A DNA stretch of 5,718 bases from Terriglobales bacterium (GTDB lineage: Bacteria > Acidobacteriota > Terriglobia > Terriglobales > Acidobacteriaceae), in NCBI GenBank assembly GCA_015655365.1, contig JAATFE010000423.1:1-5718 (forward strand), given 5' to 3'. The notes under the pieces are model-generated. The model had not been told where the DNA came from and did not search any database. It saw only the letters and a program-made list of their open reading frames with translations. Positions 1 through 3,616 of this stretch are shown one piece after another. The translations under genes and the position numbers were made by a program. The stretch's first letter is position 1, and each line of letters starts with the position of its first letter.

Positions 1-27
1 GTTTCTGTTGATCGGCTGAGGCTGCGG

Positions 28-1074
28 TTACGCCACCCTGGCCGCTTCGGTCTCTTCGGTCAACACTTCGGCTGCCCGCACGCAAGCCGCACGGTCCACG
101 TCGTAGTGGGTCACCAGGCGGACAGTATCCGGCCCGAGAGCACTGGCCAGAACGCCGCGCGCCTTGAGCTGAGCCACAAGATTCGCCGCACTCAACTGCC
201 CCGTCAGGCGGAAGATCACGATGTTGGTCACGACCGAATCCAGGTCGATGGAAACTCCATCCATGTGATAAAGCGCCTCGGCCAACAGACGCGCATTGGC
301 GTGGTCCTCGTGCAGACGGGCCGGCATCTGCTCCAGCGCAATCAGCCCGGCCGCGGCCAGCACACCTGCCTGCCTCATGCCGCCACCCAGGGCTTTGCGG
401 AAGATCCGCGCCCGGGCAATCAGCTCGGCCGAGCCGGTCAGCATGGAACCCACCGGCGCGCCCAATCCCTTGGAGAGGCAGAACATGACCGTATCGAAGC
501 CGCGGGTCAGGGTCTTCACGTCGACGCCCAGCGCCGTGGAGGCGTTGAAGATGCGCGCGCCGTCCAGGTGAACCGCGAGCTTGCGCTCTTTTGCGTTGGC
601 CCAGATCTCTTCCAGCACCGGCAGCGGCGTAACCACGCCGCCAGCCATGTTGGCCGTGTTTTCAATCTCGATGAGGCCGGTAGGGGCGTGAAACGAGCCC
701 CCCTCGCGGAGAGCCGGCTCAATGTGCTTCCAGGTCAGAATGCCGCCTTCCGCGGGAACGACGCGGATCAGGCAGCCGGAAAAAACCGCGGCTGTCGCCA
801 TTTCCCAGTCCAGGATGTGGGATCGCGACTCGCAGAGAACCTCCTGGCCCGGCTGCGTGTGCAGACGGATGGCGATCTGGTTGCCCATGGTTCCGGTCGG
901 CACAAACATAGCCGCTTCGCGGCCAAAGACCTCGGCCGCACGCTTTTCCAGCAGGTTAACCGTGGGATCTTCGCCGTAGACGTCGTCGCCCACCTCGGCC
1001 GCGGCCATGGCCGCGCGCATCTCCGCCGTGGGGCGCGTCACAGTATCGGAACGCAGATCGATAAGGTCTGCCAA
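28..1074 (-). CDS. ltaE: Low-specificity L-threonine aldolase (PLP-dependent), TTG start
   Basis: Cleaves L-threonine or L-allo-threonine to glycine and acetaldehyde using pyridoxal phosphate, in the cytoplasm. The 348-aa length fits the family (about 330-350 aa). Seen: the N-terminal DLRSDTVTRPT signature at 6-16; GDDVYGEDPT at 29-38; the PTGTMGNQ cofactor-phosphate loop at 59-66; SHILDWE with His86 near the cofactor; HLDGAR at 169-174, whose Asp171 should contact the pyridine nitrogen; CLSKGLGAPVGS at 199-210 with Lys202 as the Schiff-base lysine; and GGGMRQ with Arg234. The start is TTG at 1074, not ATG. It directly precedes the conserved N-terminus and sits 8 nt after a GGGAGG Shine-Dalgarno. 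The stop is TAA at 28-30. One oddity is ENTAN at 138-142, where many relatives have ENTHN. It lies downstream of the orphan secreted gene on the same strand, with a 120-bp gap and a possible promoter of its own. The gene symbol is by function only. Confidence 0.95.
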   Translation of the reverse strand: MADLIDLRSDTVTRPTAEMRAAMAAAEVGDDVYGEDPTVNLLEKRAAEVFGREAAMFVPTGTMGNQIAIRLHTQPGQEVLCESRSHILDWEMATAAVFSGCLIRVVPAEGGILTWKHIEPALREGGSFHAPTGLIEIENTANMAGGVVTPLPVLEEIWANAKERKLAVHLDGARIFNASTALGVDVKTLTRGFDTVMFCLSKGLGAPVGSMLTGSAELIARARIFRKALGGGMRQAGVLAAAGLIALEQMPARLHEDHANARLLAEALYHMDGVSIDLDSVVTNIVIFRLTGQLSAANLVAQLKARGVLASALGPDTVRLVTHYDVDRAACVRAAEVLTEETEAARVA

Positions 1075-1082
1075 TGGTGATT

Positions 1083-1088
1083 CCTCCC
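1083..1088 (-). promoter_or_regulatory. Strong Shine-Dalgarno deciding the TTG start of the aldolase gene
   Basis: On the minus strand this reads GGGAGG, inside AAGGGAGGAATCACCATTG, with 8 nt between it and the TTG at 1074. No ATG or GTG in the frame fits the conserved N-terminus (ADLIDLRSDTVT) better. The near-perfect ribosome site and the family alignment both point to TTG. Confidence 0.85.
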
Positions 1089-1112
1089 TTGTGTTTCGAT
1101 CAGTCTTGAATG

Positions 1113-1142
1113 ATTTTAGAACCCCGGCGCAAGCCGGGCCAA
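1113..1142 (-). promoter_or_regulatory. Possible sigma70-type promoter of the aldolase gene
   Basis: On the minus strand TTGGCC (1142-1137, 4 of 6 matches to TTGACA) is followed after 18 nt by TAAAAT (1118-1113, 5 of 6 matches to TATAAT). This would start transcription about 30 nt before the TTG codon. The spacer contains most of the GCAA-loop hairpin at 1123-1138, which is unusual, so the call is tentative. Transcription could equally continue from the upstream gene. Confidence 0.35.
1123..1138. terminator. GC hairpin with 4-nt loop between two minus-strand genes
   Basis: CCCGGC, GCAA, GCCGGG forms a perfect 6-bp GC stem; the loop is GCAA on the plus strand and TTGC on the minus strand. It lies about 57 nt past the stop of the orphan secreted gene. 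On the minus strand it is followed by GTTCTAAAA, which is not a proper U-run, so it is at best a weak intrinsic terminator or a 3'-end processing and stability hairpin. Confidence 0.4.
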
Positions 1143-1167
1143 CCGGCCAGCACCAGCCGCCGACCTT

Positions 1168-1191
1168 CTGTTCCCTACTCCCTATTCCCTG
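1168..1191 (-). repeat. Tandem 7-bp repeat just after the stop of the orphan secreted gene
   Basis: Read on the minus strand, in the sense of the gene ending at 1195, the units are CAGGGAA (1191-1185), TAGGGAG (1184-1178), TAGGGAA (1177-1171) and a partial CAG (1170-1168). The first unit starts after TGA and a 3-nt AAG spacer. The units match a YAGRGAN consensus shared with the two arrays near 3060 and 3215. Confidence 0.75.
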
Positions 1192-1194
1192 CTT

Positions 1195-2184
1195 TCAAGG
1201 AATTTGCGCCATGGGCAACTCGATAACCGGGGTGCGCTTGCCGTCTTTGACGGCGTAGGCCCAGAGGCCGTGGAAGTTCTCGCGGAACCCCGGTTGCGCC
1301 TTGAGAAGCGCGCTCAGCACGGCCACCGCCTCGGTGCGCAATGCGGCAGGATCGGTAACTCCCGTCGACTCATACACCACGCCAAGATCGGCAAAGTGCA
1401 AGGAAGCATCCAGGCGAAGGTCGTCGATCTTCCAGGTGCGCGGGCCATCCGGAAGCGAATAGGGGAAGGCTTCCTGCGGCGAGTTCTTCAACAGCGCCTG
1501 TTCCTGGCCGAGCTTTTCGAGGTTCGGCGAGGAGATGAAATCCACCGGCACCAACAGGGCGCGCGCGGCCTCGTAGCAGTACCATGCGCTCCACGGCAGT
1601 TCCTTGGCCACTTCGCGGGCACGCGTCCAATACCAGACGCCGTCATGGCCGTCCAGAATGCCCGGCCGCACCGTGAGGCCGGCCAGTCTCCATGCCGAAG
1701 TGGAGCTATCCCACGCCAGGATGAGTCCCAATTGCCCGCCCAGAGGAGCACCCGCGGCATCCGCCAGCACCACGGCGTAACGGCCCGGCGGCAAAGCATG
1801 CATGGTAATGGTCACGGTCAGCGAACCGGTTTGGTTGGAGCAGAAGAATTGCGTGTCGCCGGATGCCGTCTGGCTGGTTGCATCCAGTAGATAAATGCTC
1901 CGCAGTTGGACCTGTCCGCCTTTCACCAGCGGCGCGGCCTGTTCGGCAGCTTCGCGGATCCCGTCCCACTCCCTGGCCTCGGATAGCAGCAGGGCCGCTT
2001 GAAGCGCGGTCAAATCCTGCTCGAAAACAGCCCCCGACAGGCGCTCCGAGGCAGCCGCCAAAGCGACACGATCCTGCGGCAACAAAGCCGCTTGCGTAGT
2101 GCAACTTGCGGCGTATCCCGCCATGGGAACAACCAGCAAAACCGCGGCAGCCCAACTCGTCCAGCGAAGGCCCATTTTCGGCAT
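1195..2184 (-). CDS. Secreted protein of unknown function (329 aa)
   Basis: I do not recognise a family. From the ATG at 2184, a short basic start (MPKMGLR) leads into a hydrophobic stretch at about 11-22. A likely signal peptidase I site follows Ala25 or Ala26 (GYA-A). Cys28 follows AAS, so a weak lipobox reading is possible but its -3 residue is Ala rather than Leu. After that: a helical alanine-rich part (about 32-88), a beta-rich middle (about 92-172) with FFCSNQTG at 113-120, an aromatic segment HDGVWYWTRAREVAKE at 180-195, and a C-terminal part with WKIDDLRLD at 251-259. The cysteines are 28, 115 and 203. The start is uncertain by 9 nt: GAGAGG lies 2 nt before the ATG at 2184 and 11 nt before the ATG at 2175. 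The frame stays open further upstream (to 2694), but that part crosses the divergent gene and precedes the signal peptide, so I exclude it. The gene is divergent from the STN-domain gene. Confidence 0.85.
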   Translation of the reverse strand: MPKMGLRWTSWAAAVLLVVPMAGYAASCTTQAALLPQDRVALAAASERLSGAVFEQDLTALQAALLLSEAREWDGIREAAEQAAPLVKGGQVQLRSIYLLDATSQTASGDTQFFCSNQTGSLTVTITMHALPPGRYAVVLADAAGAPLGGQLGLILAWDSSTSAWRLAGLTVRPGILDGHDGVWYWTRAREVAKELPWSAWYCYEAARALLVPVDFISSPNLEKLGQEQALLKNSPQEAFPYSLPDGPRTWKIDDLRLDASLHFADLGVVYESTGVTDPAALRTEAVAVLSALLKAQPGFRENFHGLWAYAVKDGKRTPVIELPMAQIP

Positions 2185-2250
2185 TCCCTCTCTGCCCAGG
2201 GAAACTCTTTTCGAGCGTCCGCAGGCCACTGTTAGTCTAGTACACACAGA

Positions 2251-2269
2251 GCGGCATCGAAATTGCCGC
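2251..2269. repeat. Small inverted repeat in the divergent region
   Basis: GCGGCA (2251-2256) and TGCCGC (2264-2269) form a perfect 6-bp stem around a 7-nt loop. It could be a regulator site or a leader hairpin of the plus-strand gene. The sequence does not say which. Confidence 0.4.
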
Positions 2270-2299
2270 ATCCGGAGAGCCGCACAGCGCCAAAGCGCA

Positions 2300-2314
2300 G
2301 GTTCCCGGGGAGCC
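2300..2314 (+). promoter_or_regulatory. Hairpin covering the ribosome site of the STN-domain gene
   Basis: GGTTCC (2300-2305) can pair with GGAGCC (2309-2314), with one G-U pair and a CGG loop. The GGGGAG Shine-Dalgarno at 2307-2312, 9 nt before the ATG, lies inside the loop and 3' arm. In RNA this could lower translation initiation. Confidence 0.4.
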
Positions 2315-2321
2315 GAATTCC

Positions 2322-3059
2322 ATGCGCATGTCCATCCCGTTTGCATCGCCGGTTTCGCTCGAGCACTCTTCCGCGCGAGCCATGTCGGCGTTGGTGCTGC
2401 TGATGGCGGCCATGACAGGTGCGCAGTTGCTGGCACAAGCTCCCGCAACTCAGCCTGCCCCCATCCCGGGACACAAGACGATTCACCACCACAAGAAGCC
2501 CAATGCGGCCCATCCCGCAGCCCCGGCGGCGCAAGCGACTCCCTCCCCGGCAGAACCCGAAGCGCCTCACTGGCCTGCCAACGAGCACGCCACGCAAGCC
2601 TCCGTGACCTGGGATAGCCATGGCCTGCGCATCGACGCCGCCAACTCCAGCCTGCAACAGATTCTGAGAGATGTTTCCACGGCGACCGGCGCAAAGGTGG
2701 AAGGATTGGGCGCGGACGAGAGGGTCTTTGGCGCCTATGGACCCGGCCAGGTGCGCGATGTGCTCTCCAGGCTGCTGCAAGGGTCTGCCTACAACATCAT
2801 CATGATCGGGGACCAGGGTCAGGGAGCGCCAAGACAGATCGTGCTCGGTTCCCGCAACAGCGCCGGGGCGCAAGCACCAGCCGCCAAAACCGCAGTTGAA
2901 GGCGACGAGGACAATGCAGCCGACAACGACGCGGACGAGCCGCAACAGGCGCCTACTCCCCCACCCGTCCAGCCCGGCTTTGTGCCCGGAAACTCGCCGC
3001 GCAATTCGCCGCCGATGCCGCCGGTGCAAGTGCAACCGCGCAACAATCCACAAAAGTGA
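2322..3059 (+). CDS. Exported STN/secretin-N-like domain protein (245 aa)
   Basis: From the ATG at 2322, GGGGAG lies 9 nt upstream. The N-terminus has a hydrophobic stretch at about 21-37 and a signal peptidase I site A38-Q-A40, so the protein is probably exported to the periplasm or outer membrane. Next come an Ala/Pro-rich linker with a histidine/lysine cluster (HKTIHHHKK, 51-59) and one folded domain at about 93-177. This domain resembles the short N-terminal domain of secretins and TonB receptors: a first strand VTWDSHGLRIDA, NSSLQQILRDVSTATG at 108-123, then GAYGPGQVRDVLSRLLQGSAYNIIMIG at 137-163 (a beta-alpha-beta pattern ending in YNIIMIG). The tail has an acidic stretch (EGDEDNAADNDADE, 193-206) and a Pro/Asn-rich end. 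No secretin or TonB barrel follows, so it is a stand-alone domain protein. By family analogy the domain would mediate envelope protein contacts; no partner is visible. The stop TGA overlaps the first unit of a heptamer repeat. Confidence 0.88.
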   Translation: MRMSIPFASPVSLEHSSARAMSALVLLMAAMTGAQLLAQAPATQPAPIPGHKTIHHHKKPNAAHPAAPAAQATPSPAEPEAPHWPANEHATQASVTWDSHGLRIDAANSSLQQILRDVSTATGAKVEGLGADERVFGAYGPGQVRDVLSRLLQGSAYNIIMIGDQGQGAPRQIVLGSRNSAGAQAPAAKTAVEGDEDNAADNDADEPQQAPTPPPVQPGFVPGNSPRNSPPMPPVQVQPRNNPQK

Positions 3060-3081
3060 GGGATCAGAGATCAGAGATCAG
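3058..3081 (+). repeat. Tandem 7-bp repeat starting inside the stop of the STN-domain gene
   Basis: The units are GAGGGAT (3058-3064, overlapping the TGA stop), CAGAGAT (3065-3071), CAGAGAT (3072-3078) and a partial CAG (3079-3081), followed by TTTTTC. They lie in the sense direction of the gene and match the YAGRGAN consensus, with G for Y in the first unit. Confidence 0.8.
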
Positions 3082-3168
3082 TTTTTCTTCATTCAAGGTA
3101 TTTCGCAAGCACCGTCGAGGATTCAGGCATACCCGAGCTTGGCAGCGATCGATTCCTGAGCCAAATTT

Positions 3169-3197
3169 GTTTGCCCCGTGCAGTGGCACCGGCAAAC
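3169..3197. terminator. Hairpin in the convergent gap, possible two-way terminator
   Basis: GTTTGCC (3169-3175) pairs with GGCAAAC (3191-3197). After a small 2x1 internal loop, GTGC (3178-3181) pairs with GCAC (3186-3189) around an AGTG loop. It sits between convergent genes where a shared terminator would be expected, but neither strand has a U-run after the stem. A Rho-dependent or stability role is equally possible. Confidence 0.4.
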
Positions 3198-3198
3198 C

Positions 3199-3227
3199 GA
3201 TCTCTGACGCTTGATCTCTGATCTCTG
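3199..3227 (-). repeat. Tandem 7-bp repeat just after the stop of the small membrane protein gene
   Basis: Read on the minus strand the units are CAGAGAT (3227-3221), CAGAGAT (3220-3214), a degenerate CAAGCGT (3213-3207) that keeps the 7-bp register, CAGAGAT (3206-3200) and a final C. The array begins after TAA and a 3-nt AAG spacer, the same layout as the array after the gene ending at 1195. Confidence 0.8.
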
Positions 3228-3230
3228 CTT

Positions 3231-3398
3231 TTACAGCACCCGCGCCACTTGCGGGCTGGGCTTCACGGCGATGGGACGCGGTTGGGGCCGCATCAACGCA
3301 AAGCCGGTTCGAAGAATGCCATAGGCTGCCAGGACACCGAACGCCATCGAGCCAACACAGGCGCATATCAACATCGCCAAATTCAACAAATCCGTCAT
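3231..3398 (-). CDS. Small single-span membrane protein (55 aa), unknown function
   Basis: From the ATG at 3398 the product starts MTDLLNLAMLICACVGSMAF and continues GVLAAYGILRTGFALM. This gives one hydrophobic stretch at about residues 4-36, long enough for one span or a tight hairpin. A basic, proline-rich tail follows (RPQPRPIAVKPSPQVARVL), which by the positive-inside rule should face the cytoplasm. AAGG lies 7 nt before the ATG and supports this start. An in-frame extension to 3491 exists but has no ribosome site and a non-membrane composition, so I exclude it. I recall similar short proteins in Acidobacteriota genomes but know no function. It is convergent with the STN-domain gene and divergent from uvrA, about 218 bp from the uvrA ATG. 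Confidence 0.7.
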   Translation of the reverse strand: MTDLLNLAMLICACVGSMAFGVLAAYGILRTGFALMRPQPRPIAVKPSPQVARVL

Positions 3399-3514
3399 TG
3401 TTCCGCCTTGTTCGACTAACCGGGAGTCTACTACATCTGCGCTGCAGCCGTTGGGAAACTCCCCGAAACAGCCCCGGAATCGCATACACAATCTTCGCAG
3501 AAGTGCGGGTCGCG

Positions 3515-3544
3515 TTGACCCTCTTTTCTATTGACCAATAGAAT
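3515..3544 (+). promoter_or_regulatory. Sigma70-type promoter of uvrA
   Basis: TTGACC (3515-3520, 5 of 6 matches to TTGACA) and TAGAAT (3539-3544, 5 of 6 matches to TATAAT) are 18 bp apart. Transcription would start near 3551, about 30 nt before the in-frame GTG at 3581 and 66 nt before the ATG at 3617. It is the best promoter-like pair in the window. Confidence 0.65.
3526..3543. promoter_or_regulatory. Palindromic candidate operator over the uvrA -10 box
   Basis: TTCTATTGACCAATAGAA is a perfect inverted repeat of two 8-bp arms around AC. It fills much of the promoter spacer and overlaps all but the last base of the TAGAAT -10 box, so a dimeric repressor bound here would block RNA polymerase. 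It does not match the LexA boxes I know from gamma-proteobacteria (CTGT-N8-ACAG) or Bacillus (GAAC-N4-GTTC), so the binding protein is unknown. Confidence 0.6.
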
Positions 3545-3562
3545 ACCTCCAGGGCGGTACAT

Positions 3563-3579
3563 TTCGGGAAAGGCCCGAG
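3563..3579 (+). promoter_or_regulatory. uvrA ribosome site in a small hairpin, next to an alternative GTG start
   Basis: GGGAAAGG (3566-3573) is a good Shine-Dalgarno 7 nt before an in-frame GTG at 3581. No comparable purine run precedes the ATG at 3617. TCGGG (3564-3568) can pair with CCCGA (3574-3578), plus a G-U pair outside, leaving AAAGG in the loop. Confidence 0.5.
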
Positions 3580-3616
3580 TGTGTCCCTCCGAGACCTACC
3601 CTTCACCCATTGCCTC

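Larger units (their letters stand above)
2185..2321. other. Divergent intergenic control region
   Basis: This 137-bp gap separates two divergent genes for exported proteins and must hold both promoters. I see no convincing -35/-10 pair in either direction. TAGACT on the minus strand near 2238 is a possible -10 but has only a poor -35. The gap also contains two small inverted repeats, listed separately. Confidence 0.6.
3065..3227. repeat. 16-bp perfect inverted repeat spanning the convergent gap
   Basis: CAGAGATCAGAGATCA at 3065-3080 is the exact reverse complement of TGATCTCTGATCTCTG at 3212-3227, with 131 bp between. The arms are the heptamer arrays of the two convergent genes, so the inverted repeat follows from each gene carrying the same array in its own sense. 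A read-through transcript could fold the arms into a 16-bp stem. Confidence 0.8.

Noticed and set aside
1..27. Possible heptamer array after the aldolase stop
   Set aside because: Only 27 nt are visible. The minus-strand sequence after TAA (CCGCAGCCTCAGCCG and on) does not match the YAGRGAN units.
106..1080. A 324-codon plus-strand frame opposite the aldolase
   Set aside because: The product is His/Arg/Gln-rich with no recognisable motif, and the opposite strand encodes a complete conserved enzyme.
1168..1197. Idea that the TAG-containing heptamers serve as back-up stop codons in the other two frames
   Set aside because: It works for this array (TAG falls in both other frames) but not for the CAGAGAT arrays, so it cannot explain the family.
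2185..2694. Longer upstream version of the orphan secreted gene (open frame to 2694)
   Set aside because: It would cross the divergent STN-domain gene and place the signal peptide in the middle of the protein.
3058..3227. Mobile element or CRISPR interpretation of the repeats
   Set aside because: There is no transposase, target-site duplication or repeat-spacer periodicity. The units are 7 bp and directly abutting.
3129..3233. Read-through extension of the 55-aa protein past its TAA, giving a further 34 codons ending AQESIAAKLGYA
   Set aside because: The extension begins with translated repeat units, and an open stretch of this length is expected by chance in GC-rich DNA. No recoding signal is seen.
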